Source of the DNA: a virus
IMG/VR virus record: IMGVR_UViG_3300017605_000381
Location: 1 to 42,506 of that record
Strand: one strand, 5' to 3'
DNA length: 42,506 nucleotides
The notes under the pieces are model-generated. The model saw only the letters and a program-made list of their open reading frames with translations. It did no database searches and was not told the DNA's origin. The position numbers and the translations under genes were made by a program. Positions 6,469 through 14,032 of this stretch are shown in pieces (position 1 is the first letter of the stretch; the number at the start of each line of letters is the position of its first letter).

Positions 6469-6487
6469 TGTCCCCTATTGTGTCCCC
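6469..6487. repeat. Third TGTCCCC direct-repeat pair
   Basis: TGTCCCC begins at 6469 and 6481 (12-base period), directly after the TerS-like stop codon, in the same orientation as the pairs flanking attP. Its distance from attP (about 5 kb) is too far for a normal integrase complex, so the heptamer pair may serve another protein or a second role such as excision control or packaging. Confidence 0.45.
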
Positions 6488-6939
6488 TGCCGTGTTAACA
6501 TGTTTGCAATCAACACGCTATTCGCCTCGTCGAAGCGATTAGGTGCAGAGCAAGGCTCGAAGCTCGTGTCTAAACCATGCAGGCTGTTAACTTTAGGGGT
6601 AGGGGTATACCCCTCGACACATCCACCGCCCTGTGTCAAAAAGGAATCCCTTTCCCTCCGGTTGGATACCCCAAAAACGCTTCAGCAGAAACCCTTTCAA
6701 ATCAAGCACTTATTTGGATCCAAACTGCGAGGTTTGACACCCTCTAAGCACGTCACCTGCCAAACCCCTTAAGAATCAACAAGAGTCTTGTGAATAGGCT
6801 GTTACCCACGGGGAAGAGGTGAATAATTGAGCCTTGCCCCCTTTCCGTGCGAAATTCGGGCATCCTACGAAGCTGTCACACCCTCAGTTTTGATTCTCTT
6901 CGAGAGTAGTGGTCTCAGATTCATCTCCGCGCTCTCTTA

Positions 6940-7019
6940 GTTTGAGTGACTAAAGTTTGAGTGACTAAAGTTTGAGTGACTAAAGTTTAAGCTACTCAAA
7001 CTTAAGCTTACTCAAACTT
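6940..7019. repeat. Iteron-like array: three direct 15-mers plus two inverted half copies
   Basis: GTTTGAGTGACTAAA repeats exactly three times in tandem (6940-6954, 6955-6969, 6970-6984). It is followed by GTTTAAGCT and then the complementary core ACTCAAACTT twice (6994-7003 and 7010-7019), the second forming CTCAAACTTGAG. Direct plus inverted copies of one core are typical of initiator-binding iterons or cooperative operators. They lie in the largest non-coding region of the genome. Confidence 0.85.
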
Positions 7020-7022
7020 GAG

Positions 7023-7042
7023 TGCCTACCTGTCGGTAGGCA
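7023..7042. other. Hairpin adjoining iteron array
   Basis: TGCCTACC (7023-7030), loop TGTC, GGTAGGCA (7035-7042): a perfect 8-bp stem immediately after the last iteron. No T-run follows, so termination is doubtful. A cruciform at an origin or an RNA hairpin is possible. Confidence 0.6.
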
Positions 7043-7361
7043 GAAACAAAGTGTCTTAAGAGAGTCCTGAAGAAAAGTGCAGTAAGATACTTAGTTCATC
7101 TACCCCCGTAGTCCATCCCCTAGCCCTGTCCATGAAACATGGACGTTCATTATTCCTGAACGGTAACAAATCCTGAACATGATCGTTGACATTCCCAAAT
7201 GTCACCGAGCGGTAACTCGCCACATGCGGAGAATCGGAGGCGTAATCTCCGCAAACTCGTCAGACTAGGCGAAAAAAACTACCAAAAAATTCCCTAACCG
7301 GGTGACTGCGAAGGGGATCGTTTGTCTAGGGGAGTGATCGAATAGCACATAGGCGGTATCC

Positions 7362-7547
7362 ATGAACAAGCTAACACGAGAAGTAAAACAGGCTGAAGGT
7401 CATGTGAGCCAAACACGGCGCAAGAAAGAACACAGGAATTACAGCGAAGACTTCCGCTCGATTGAGTCCGACCACGTTCAGATTTACGGCAAGTTCACCC
7501 GGCCCGTTGGCAGCTACCGGCGCGGCTACAAGAAACCTACGGAGTAG
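7362..7547 (+). CDS. Small basic protein, 61 aa
   Basis: First gene after the non-coding region. ATG at 7362 has only a weak purine stretch (AGGCGG) upstream. The product is very basic and polar (VSQTRRKKEHRNYSEDFRS, then RPVGSYRRGYKKP) with no cysteines or membrane span. It may bind nucleic acid or be a minor virion component; no family recognised. The next gene starts three bases after its stop. Confidence 0.55.
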   Translation: MNKLTREVKQAEGHVSQTRRKKEHRNYSEDFRSIESDHVQIYGKFTRPVGSYRRGYKKPTE

Positions 7548-7550
7548 ATC

Positions 7551-7835
7551 ATGGGATGGAAGAGTCAGTTGTTCGGTGGGCTAAAGGCAGTTGGCAAGGA
7601 AGCAGGCAAGGCCGCTCTACAGAGCGCAGTACAAGCCGCCGCTGTCAACCCCTACGCCTCCATCTTGGCGACGGTGCTGACGACCGCAGCTAACAGAGAG
7701 AATCAATCACTCGACGCTATCGCAACGGCGACACTCGAAGCCTTCGGCGTTGAACTCACACCTGAAGAGTTTGAAGTATTCGTTCGGGTCGTGTCGAAGA
7801 TGAAGGAAGCTCGCGTTCCTAAGCAGCTCTCCTAA
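7551..7835 (+). CDS. Small helical protein, 94 aa
   Basis: ATG at 7551 with GGAG seven bases upstream inside the previous gene's end. The N-terminal two thirds is rich in Ala and Gly and amphipathic (GLKAVGKEAGKAALQSAVQA), like small membrane-active or capsid-associated phage proteins. The C-terminus (LTPEEFEVFVRVVSKMKEA) is a conventional charged helix. No family recognised. Followed by a 17-bp repeat and a possible hairpin. Confidence 0.65.
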   Translation: MGWKSQLFGGLKAVGKEAGKAALQSAVQAAAVNPYASILATVLTTAANRENQSLDAIATATLEAFGVELTPEEFEVFVRVVSKMKEARVPKQLS

Positions 7836-7866
7836 GTTTGCTTGTCCTCCCCCCTCTAAGACAAGC
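7831..7866 (+). promoter_or_regulatory. 17-bp repeat copy A and overlapping hairpin
   Basis: CCTAAGTTTGCTTGTCC at 7831-7847 is repeated exactly at 33191-33207, just ahead of the sigma-factor gene. Here part of it also pairs: GCTTGTC (7840-7846) with GACAAGC (7860-7866). The hairpin does not exist at the second copy, so the shared sequence itself is more likely the functional site, for instance a phage promoter element or protein-binding site. A weak terminator is the alternative for this copy. Confidence 0.5.
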
Positions 7867-7931
7867 CGCCTTTTCGCGGGTGTTGAGGCGCGATCAATAC
7901 CCGCTCCTAATTTCCAGTACGAGGTGCAGTG

Positions 7932-8171
7932 ATGCCAGAAGAAGTCTTGGATTCCATCTACCCGCTTCCAATCGAAAAGAGAGTCCCTGCTCCGCTGCCT
8001 GCCGACCGTGACCCGTTCGGGATGAACCTTGCGCCATTGCGCGAGAAAGCCGAAGCCGAGAATCCCGCAAGCGGCTCCGCTGATAACGCTCCCGTCCTTA
8101 AGGCTCTGGGTGAGATCAAAGACAGACTCGACAACGTTGAGAAGGCGCTCTTCAAGTTGCTCCTGAAATAA
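7932..8171 (+). CDS. Small protein with C-terminal coiled coil, 79 aa
   Basis: ATG at 7932 after GAGGTG; a GTG three bases upstream is also possible. Proline-rich N-terminus (YPLPIEKRVPAPLPADRDP), then a C-terminal helix (LGEIKDRLDNVEKALFKLLL) with heptad spacing typical of a short oligomerising coiled coil. It directly precedes a membrane protein, so a lysis-cassette or membrane-complex role is possible. Family unknown. Confidence 0.65.
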   Translation: MPEEVLDSIYPLPIEKRVPAPLPADRDPFGMNLAPLREKAEAENPASGSADNAPVLKALGEIKDRLDNVEKALFKLLLK

Positions 8172-8172
8172 C

Positions 8173-8514
8173 ATGATCGAACAGGTTTACAGCTACATCA
8201 TCCAGCACGAGACGCAGTTGCTGGAAATCCTAGCGGCTGTCGTCTTCGTGTCTAGGGCGATCACCGCGTTAACACCGTCGAAGGCTGATGATGAGATTGT
8301 CGGTAAGTTCGAGCGTGGCGTTCGCAAGGCTCTTGAGTTGGCCTCCGGCGCGGGGCACCGAAACCTGATTGTCAAGGAAGACGTGGCCCAACCCGAAGAG
8401 CCTGTCATCGTTCCGGTTGAAGACCTGTTCCCGCCTGACCCGCTTCACGCATTCGAGCGAATGCTCGATAGGTTCGGAGCTGAAATCAAGATCGTTTCCA
8501 AGGAGAAAAAGTGA
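8173..8514 (+). CDS. Holin-like single-span membrane protein, 113 aa
   Basis: ATG one base after the previous stop. Residues about 14-34 (TQLLEILAAVVFVSRAITAL) form one membrane span, followed by TPSKADDE and a charged cytoplasmic-type tail. This span followed by a TPxxxDD-type turn recurs in small phage membrane proteins often listed as holins, but I cannot assign a named family. A genuine holin would time lysis by forming membrane holes. The nearest lysozyme gene is 8 kb away, so the call stays tentative. Confidence 0.5.
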   Translation: MIEQVYSYIIQHETQLLEILAAVVFVSRAITALTPSKADDEIVGKFERGVRKALELASGAGHRNLIVKEDVAQPEEPVIVPVEDLFPPDPLHAFERMLDRFGAEIKIVSKEKK

Positions 8515-8906
8515 AGACCTTCTTCCTCGCGCTGTGCTTGATGATTGGATTTAACTTCGCCTGCTTCGCTCAGGTGAGCGCACCGACTCAGACCGTGAAG
8601 AAGGCTGTCGGCGCTCTAACAACCGTCAAGTGGGATTACGATGTAGCGGAAGAGCCTGCCATCACGCACTTTAACCTGTGTTGGGTGGACGACCTGACGA
8701 AGACAACTATCGTTCTGAAGTCAGTCCCCAAGACCGACCGCACAACCACGTTCCCCGCGTTCTACTCGACGGGGTTTGGTCTCACATACTTAAACATGGT
8801 TGCCGTCAAAGCTAACACCGCTCCGATTGTTGACGAGGTGTCAGACCCTTCGAACACTGTCGCAATCCAACGAGTCGGCAAGCCCGTATCAAACCTCCGC
8901 TTCTAA
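8511..8906 (+). CDS. Secreted or lipid-exposed beta-sandwich protein, 131 aa
   Basis: GTG start overlaps the previous stop (GTGA). The N-terminus is a clear signal peptide (KTFFLALCLMIGFNFACFAQ). The mature part (TVKWDYDVAEEPAITHFNLC, later NMVAVKANTA) looks like a fibronectin type III fold. Export to the periplasm or cell surface is expected, which is unusual for a packaging-region gene; superinfection exclusion or lysogenic conversion are options. A Cys near the end of the hydrophobic stretch could also be a lipidation site, but the lipobox is not canonical. Confidence 0.65.
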   Translation: MKTFFLALCLMIGFNFACFAQVSAPTQTVKKAVGALTTVKWDYDVAEEPAITHFNLCWVDDLTKTTIVLKSVPKTDRTTTFPAFYSTGFGLTYLNMVAVKANTAPIVDEVSDPSNTVAIQRVGKPVSNLRF

Positions 8907-8916
8907 AAGACTTAAA

Positions 8917-8985
8917 AGAGTACCGGCAAGGCCGGGAGCGATAAACCCGTCACCTATCGGACTGCGTTGACCGTCGCGGTACTCT
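8917..8985 (+). other. Structured leader RNA upstream of terL
   Basis: AGAGTACCG (8917-8925) pairs perfectly with CGGTACTCT (8977-8985), closing a 69-base domain. Inside, CGATA (8939-8943) pairs with TATCG (8955-8959), and an alternative hairpin CCGGC-AAG-GCCGG (8923-8933) competes with the closing stem. The downstream terL start has no Shine-Dalgarno sequence (CTTCCTCCCTT precedes the ATG). A cis-regulatory RNA or small ncRNA in this 95-base gap is plausible; it resembles no riboswitch I know. Confidence 0.45.
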
Positions 8986-9001
8986 GCTCACTTCCTCCCT
9001 T

Positions 9002-10525
9002 ATGGAACTTCAAGCCGTCCTAGACTTGTGCGGCATCGTGGACGTTCGCGCCTGCGATCTTGACCCAGAGGGAAAGCAGCAACTATGGAACTCCATCAAG
9101 TCTTTCGCTGAGCCTCTAATCAGGCAGAGCGTGCAACACCCGCTCAAGTTCTACAAGCCTACTGACAAGCAAGCAGTCTTCCTCAAGACCGTCCGGCCTG
9201 ACGTGAAGCAGTCCGTCGCCAAGGGCGGCAACCGAACCGGCAAGACACACATCGGCGCGTTAACAGCGTGCGTCTACCTGCTCGGCAAAGACTACTTCAT
9301 CGGCTCCGATCTGTGGGAGCACATCAAAGACATTCCCGTTCCCGAGGATCGAGGCCGCACCATTTGGGCTGTGGGCGTTGACTTCGAAGCGGGTATCAAG
9401 TCTGTCATTTGGCCCAAGCTGAAGATGTTCTTGCCAAGGGGCGAGGGCACCGGCTTAGTGTGGAGAGACTACGAGAAGACGGTTGAGTACACCGACGCCC
9501 GAGGACACACGAGCGTTCTACGCTGCAAGTCTGCCGAGTCGGGCCGCACCAAGTTCCAAGGTGCTAGCATTGACCTGATTTGGGAAGACGAAGAAATCCC
9601 CGAGGACGTGCATGATGAGTGCTACCAGCGCACCATTGATTGCGCAGGACATCTCATCATTACGTGTACACCTATCGGAGAGGAAGGTAAGGTCGGAACG
9701 ATTACTTGGCTTTACGACCTGTACGAGCGGTGCTTGGCTGGTGAGCGAACCGTCGCCTTCACGTCTTTCAGTATCTTTGATAATCCCTACCTTCCCCACG
9801 CCGAAGTCCAAGCGGCGGTTGACAAGTGGAGCGGGAGGCCGGAAGGCCGAGCGCGTCTCTACGGTGACTTCTACCAAGCGCTAGGGATGTGCTTCTACGA
9901 GCTGGAGCCCGGTGCTCATTTCATCCGTCCTTATCAGATTCCTAAAGACTGGCTCCACTTCAGGGTTATCGACCCGCACCCCGCCAAGGCAACCGCCTGC
10001 ATCTGGGGCGCTGTTGACTGGTTCGACAACCTCACTATCTTTCGCGAGTACAGTCAGCAAGGCATTGCCAGCGATCACGCCAAGAACATTACCGCTATCT
10101 CTGAGTCAGCCGGTGAGCGCATCGACTTCACCCTGATTGACCCGAAGGGCGGCAACCAAAAGAACGCTGAGAGTCACAAGACCATCGCGCAAATCTACAG
10201 AGAGAACGGACTCTTCACGCTCGACGGGATTCCGGATGTTGACTTCAGAGTAGCCAAGGTCAACGAGTACCTTCGCGCTACGAAAGACAAAAACTCACGC
10301 CATCCGAAAATTCAAATCTTCGACACGCTTCCGACGCTGCGGCATCAGATGAGCCGCTACAGGCAAGACGTGTTTACGAGTGGGGCTAAGAAGGGGGAGC
10401 CCAAAGGTAAGCCTGTGGAGGTTGACGATGACTTTTGTGATTGCATCGGGTACGCCTGCGCAAGACAACCCCGAGCTAAGAAGCAACGAGGAACGCCGCA
10501 ACCGAGGAACAACAGCTACACGTAA
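9002..10525 (+). CDS. terL: Terminase large subunit, 507 aa
   Basis: ATPase-nuclease motor that packages DNA into the prohead. Walker A GGNRTGKT at residues 75-82, Walker B DLIWEDEE at about 191-198, a coupling motif near TCTPIGEEG (221-229). The C-terminal RNase H-like nuclease shows the expected acids: Asp324 (VIDPHP), Asp380 (LIDPKGG) and the DDD at 475-477. Length is typical. The start has no purine-rich ribosome binding site and sits behind a structured leader, which may limit its translation. A small gene begins inside its 3' end. Confidence 0.95.
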   Translation: MELQAVLDLCGIVDVRACDLDPEGKQQLWNSIKSFAEPLIRQSVQHPLKFYKPTDKQAVFLKTVRPDVKQSVAKGGNRTGKTHIGALTACVYLLGKDYFIGSDLWEHIKDIPVPEDRGRTIWAVGVDFEAGIKSVIWPKLKMFLPRGEGTGLVWRDYEKTVEYTDARGHTSVLRCKSAESGRTKFQGASIDLIWEDEEIPEDVHDECYQRTIDCAGHLIITCTPIGEEGKVGTITWLYDLYERCLAGERTVAFTSFSIFDNPYLPHAEVQAAVDKWSGRPEGRARLYGDFYQALGMCFYELEPGAHFIRPYQIPKDWLHFRVIDPHPAKATACIWGAVDWFDNLTIFREYSQQGIASDHAKNITAISESAGERIDFTLIDPKGGNQKNAESHKTIAQIYRENGLFTLDGIPDVDFRVAKVNEYLRATKDKNSRHPKIQIFDTLPTLRHQMSRYRQDVFTSGAKKGEPKGKPVEVDDDFCDCIGYACARQPRAKKQRGTPQPRNNSYT

Positions 10526-10613
10526 CTCCCGCATCTCCCGCCTGACCGGGTGGGACGACATCTTTGACGCACCCGCCGAATACCAAGAAGACGACTCCGA
10601 CGACGATCTGTAA
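10428..10613 (+). CDS. Small acidic-tailed protein overlapping terL, 61 aa
   Basis: Starts 98 bases before the terL stop in another frame, with a strong GGAGG six bases ahead of the ATG at 10428. The stop overlaps the portal start (TAATG), giving translational coupling terL - this gene - portal. N-terminal half is Arg/Asn-rich, and the C-terminal half is acidic (YQEDDSDDDL). No family recognised. An acidic tail could contact the basic portal or terminase, but that is inference. Confidence 0.7.
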   Translation: MTFVIASGTPAQDNPELRSNEERRNRGTTATRNSRISRLTGWDDIFDAPAEYQEDDSDDDL

Positions 10614-12625
10614 TGGAAACCAAAGACCAAATCAAGAAGGACTACAACGCGGCAAAGTCCTTCAAGTCCGAATACGAGAACGGTTGGCTTGAAGCTTACC
10701 GTCAATACCTGTCGGCCTCAGAGCCTCGCTACTTCCCTGACGGGCAGACCAAGCGAAGCTCCGTCTTTGTGCCTTACGCCTTCTCCAACGTGGAGGGCGT
10801 GGTTGCTCGCATTGCAGACATCATCATTCCTAACAACGATTGGTTTGATGTCACCGGCTTCGAAGGGAAAGACCGTAAAGACGCCGAGAAGATGTACAAG
10901 CTTCTTCAGTACGGCTTTCAGAAGTCTTTCATCATCGACAAGATTCACGACTTCCTGAAGCTGTGGGCGATCTTCGGCTTCGCCGTCGCAAAGGTAGACT
11001 GGTCGCGGAACAAGAAGAAAGTCGTCAAGTTCAACAAGCAGATTCTTGAAGGAATCGAAAGCAACATCATCATCCCCGAGGCTCAGGAAGTAGAAGATAA
11101 CTTCCCCGGCTTCGAAGTTATTTCTCCGTTCAACATCTTCATCGACCCGGCTGCTACGTGCATCGACAACGCTCGACACATCATGCACGAGACCGAGTTA
11201 ACAGTGAAGCAGCTCAAGGAAGGAGCTGATGGAGACGACCCGATCTTTATCCCCGAGAGAGTGGCCGAAGTTTTGGCCGATCTTGGAGAGGTGCGAGACT
11301 CCGACCTAGTGCGGGTCTTGGAGTATTGGACGGATGATAAAGTCTGCGTGATGACGCTCTCAGAGGGCGACACGGCAGAAGATAAGATTGACGAGATGCA
11401 CTCTTACCGGGGCGCATCGCAGACCGGAAACAAGGAAGTCAAGAAGGTTGGAGAGTACGTGATTCGCGAGGAAGAGAACCCCTTCCTTCACGGGCGCAAG
11501 CCCTTCGTGGGCGACAGCTACACCCGTCTCCCCAATCAGGTTTACGGTGTCGGAATCGTGGAACCGAACCAGCGCCTTCAGGAAACCCTGAACGTGATGG
11601 TGAACATGATTATCGACAACTGGAATCAAGGTGTTAACAGGCGCTATGTCTACAGCCGAGACGCCGACATTGACCTGAACGACTTCAATAACTTCAACGT
11701 TCCCGGTGGACTGGTAGGCGTCTACGGTGACGCAACGAAGGCAGTCAACCCGCTTCCCTCGTTCACCCCGGCTCCCGGCGATTACGGCATCCTCGACCTA
11801 ATCAAGTCGATGATTGCTCTCTCGTCCGGCATGGATGACTTCTACGCCCGAGGCCAAGGCTCCGCTCGATCCAACCGCACAGCCGCAGGAATCCAGCAGG
11901 TCATTGACCAAATGGGTTTCCGGTTCAAAGACCTTATCAAGAACCTTGAGCAACGAGTGCTCAAACAGATTCTCGATATGAACGTTGTTCTTTGGCAGCA
12001 GTTCATTGGCGACAACGAGCCCGTGGAAATCCGCATCACCGGCCAAGAGCCGATGGTGAAGGTGAGCCCGGTTGAGATTTACAAGCAGTTCGACTTCGTT
12101 CCGGTTGCCGCTCAGAACTTGATGAACAAGAGCGTCAAGCTTCAGAACATCGCGCAGTTCTCGCAGATGTTCGGGACGAGTCCGTTTGTCGATCAGTACG
12201 AGCTTGTTAACAGCTACGCTCAACTCATCGACCTTCCGCCAAGCATTGTCTTCGAGAAGCCTGCAAGCACGATGACGCAGGACGAAGAGAACCTAATCCT
12301 TCTCGGCGGTCAGCCTGTCCCTGTTAACATGTGGGACAACCATCAACAACACCTCCAAGACTTGCAGAAGGCGAAGCAATCCCCGATTGGTGGAGTGCTA
12401 CCAGACGAGATTAAGAACGCCGCTCTCATGGCGATCCAACAGCACGAGCAGGGTCACATGATGGCGATGCAACAGATTCAGGCAGGCATGATCTCCCAAC
12501 ACTCCGCGCCAAAGGCAATGAGCGCAGAGGAACAGGTTGAAAGCGAATCGCAGAAGTTCTCAGACGCAACCGCAGGCTACGCACCGAACGAATCTCAAAG
12601 GGGGGTAAGTGAGGGCTCTTACTAA
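10613..12625 (+). CDS. Portal protein (P22-like podovirus type), 670 aa
   Basis: Forms the dodecameric DNA channel at the capsid vertex. Placement right after terL, length near 670 aa and sequence features fit the large podovirus portals: an N-terminal helical region, a conserved FVPYAFSNVEGVVARIADI segment near residue 53, a core with ISPFNIFIDPAA (about 175), SYTRLPNQVYGVGIVE around 305, and a Gln/Met-rich helical C-terminus (QQHEQGHMMAMQQIQAGM) resembling barrel helices. No competing family. Start codon overlaps the preceding stop. Confidence 0.9.
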   Translation: METKDQIKKDYNAAKSFKSEYENGWLEAYRQYLSASEPRYFPDGQTKRSSVFVPYAFSNVEGVVARIADIIIPNNDWFDVTGFEGKDRKDAEKMYKLLQYGFQKSFIIDKIHDFLKLWAIFGFAVAKVDWSRNKKKVVKFNKQILEGIESNIIIPEAQEVEDNFPGFEVISPFNIFIDPAATCIDNARHIMHETELTVKQLKEGADGDDPIFIPERVAEVLADLGEVRDSDLVRVLEYWTDDKVCVMTLSEGDTAEDKIDEMHSYRGASQTGNKEVKKVGEYVIREEENPFLHGRKPFVGDSYTRLPNQVYGVGIVEPNQRLQETLNVMVNMIIDNWNQGVNRRYVYSRDADIDLNDFNNFNVPGGLVGVYGDATKAVNPLPSFTPAPGDYGILDLIKSMIALSSGMDDFYARGQGSARSNRTAAGIQQVIDQMGFRFKDLIKNLEQRVLKQILDMNVVLWQQFIGDNEPVEIRITGQEPMVKVSPVEIYKQFDFVPVAAQNLMNKSVKLQNIAQFSQMFGTSPFVDQYELVNSYAQLIDLPPSIVFEKPASTMTQDEENLILLGGQPVPVNMWDNHQQHLQDLQKAKQSPIGGVLPDEIKNAALMAIQQHEQGHMMAMQQIQAGMISQHSAPKAMSAEEQVESESQKFSDATAGYAPNESQRGVSEGSY

Positions 12626-12917
12626 GGACGACTTGAAGGTTATCGCAACGCTGAAAGATCACGCCGGGTTTGTCCGGCTGATGGAGTGGAGCGAAGACCA
12701 AGAGAAAGAGCAAGCGAAGTTACTGCTTCAGGTGGACGCCTTCAAAGACCCTGAGCAAGTGACCAAGCTTCAAGCGTGTCTACTGGAAAAGGAGAACTAC
12801 AGAAAGCTTTTGAAAACCTGTATCGAGAATGCGGGGGCCGACACAGGACAGCGAGCAGCGCAGATGAATGAGCAGGAAAAGCAAACGCTGCTTCAGCGAC
12901 TCAAAGCCCGTATCTAA
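12609..12917 (+). CDS. Small helical head-region protein, 102 aa
   Basis: GTG start inside the end of the portal gene with AAGGGGGG just upstream. Almost entirely charged helix (EDQEKEQAKLLLQVD, later EQEKQTLLQRLKARI), with a mid-region CLLEKENYRKLLKTC. Proteins of this size between portal and scaffold occur in several podoviruses without known function. It may be a portal- or scaffold-associated factor. No family recognised. Confidence 0.7.
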   Translation: MRALTKDDLKVIATLKDHAGFVRLMEWSEDQEKEQAKLLLQVDAFKDPEQVTKLQACLLEKENYRKLLKTCIENAGADTGQRAAQMNEQEKQTLLQRLKARI

Positions 12918-12965
12918 CTTCGCCCCACAAGGGCACAGCCAATCTAAGGAGACGGCCACAAGCCT

Positions 12966-13979
12966 ATGCCTAATGACCTTGATGTACTCGACACCTCCGA
13001 CTTGGACAACTCAATCGGAGACGTTTCGATTAACGATCTGCCAGCCGCGCCGGACGAAAGCGAAGGCGATGAAGGTAGCGCCGACGCCGGAGCCGCCGAG
13101 GGTGATGTTAACGCGGAGGGCACCGAAGGAACTGAAGGAGCTGAGGGAGATGAATCTGAAAGCTCCACCGAAGACACCAACCCGCCACAAGCGGACACGA
13201 AAGACGAACCGTTTTTGAAGGATGGCGACATCGTTTACAAGACGAAAGAAGACGCCATCAACTCTCACAAGCACAAGAACGACCTGATTTCTCGCATGAG
13301 GAATCAGTTGATTGCTCAGACAGGATTCGACCCAATCACCGGCAAACCCGCTCAGCAGAGCGCCCCGGTACAGCAGAGGCCACAGGCACAACCGAAAGCC
13401 GAAGCTCCCGACCCGGTTTCAGATTGGACGGCCAACCCTGACAACTACTTTTTGGCCGCAGCGAAGAACCCCGTCGAAGCAAATCTAGCACTCGTTGACC
13501 ATCACTTTCAGCAGCACGTTGCCCCTGTTTTGGGAGACCTTCTCGACACGATGGCGGACATGCAGCTTGAGATTGCAGTGAGCCGGTTCTCAAGTGCGAA
13601 AACGAAAAACGAGAAAGGCGAGGCCGTACTCGCTAACGAAGGATTCACCGAGTTCCTTGAGTCTGGCGGCATGGAGAAAACTCTACAAGAGAACCCCATG
13701 CTTTTACAGCAACTCATCCAAGCGAAAGGCACCCGGCAATGGAAAGTTTTCCCCGAGATTCTGAAGAGCGCGTTCGGAATTTATCGCGGTCTGAAAACTC
13801 CTGAGCTGGTGAAAAAGGCTACGGACGCCGCCGCCGCTAAGGTGACTCAAAACCTCAAAAAGAACAACCGAGCAGTTACGGTTAAACCGACAGGTAACAA
13901 GTCCACCGCGAAGCCCGTTGACGACTTGGCAGCATTGGAAGCCAAGCTTGGAAACGCGAAGCTGAACATGGATTTCTAA
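12966..13979 (+). CDS. Scaffolding protein, 337 aa
   Basis: Lies directly before the capsid gene, the normal scaffold place. The first 75 residues are highly acidic and low in complexity (DESEGDEGSADAG, EGTEGTEGAEGDESESS), followed by a Gln/Pro-rich linker, a helical middle (VEANLALVDHHFQQHVAPV) and a basic Lys-rich C-terminal region (TQNLKKNNRAVTV). Acidic N-terminus with a basic, capsid-binding C-terminus is typical of internal scaffolds. An AAGGAG lies rather far (about 15 bases) from the ATG, which may reduce translation. Confidence 0.85.
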   Translation: MPNDLDVLDTSDLDNSIGDVSINDLPAAPDESEGDEGSADAGAAEGDVNAEGTEGTEGAEGDESESSTEDTNPPQADTKDEPFLKDGDIVYKTKEDAINSHKHKNDLISRMRNQLIAQTGFDPITGKPAQQSAPVQQRPQAQPKAEAPDPVSDWTANPDNYFLAAAKNPVEANLALVDHHFQQHVAPVLGDLLDTMADMQLEIAVSRFSSAKTKNEKGEAVLANEGFTEFLESGGMEKTLQENPMLLQQLIQAKGTRQWKVFPEILKSAFGIYRGLKTPELVKKATDAAAAKVTQNLKKNNRAVTVKPTGNKSTAKPVDDLAALEAKLGNAKLNMDF

Positions 13980-14032
13980 GTTAGCTTTGGTTAGACCGTC
14001 AGCCGCTCACATCTCTCAAAAGGAAAACTTCA

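Larger units (their letters stand above)
6467..7361. promoter_or_regulatory. 895-base non-coding control/origin candidate
   Basis: No convincing gene: the frame at 6500-6772 lacks a ribosome binding site and looks random. The stretch holds two GTTAAC copies, a 14-bp palindrome AGGGGTATACCCCT (6601-6614), the iteron cluster (6940-7019), a hairpin (7023-7042), TCCTGAAC direct repeats (7154 and 7171), TGACATT/AATGTCA (7187-7204) and GCGGAGA/TCTCCGC (7226-7252). This density of sites fits a replication origin and/or the main late promoter region before the structural genes. A TTGACA at about 6734 could be a -35 element but has no good -10. Confidence 0.6.

Noticed and set aside
6500-6772. 90-aa plus frame in the non-coding control region
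   Set aside because: No Shine-Dalgarno sequence, random composition, and it spans palindromic sites.
7707-8174. 155-aa minus-strand frame
   Set aside because: Antisense to two plausible plus-strand genes with good starts.
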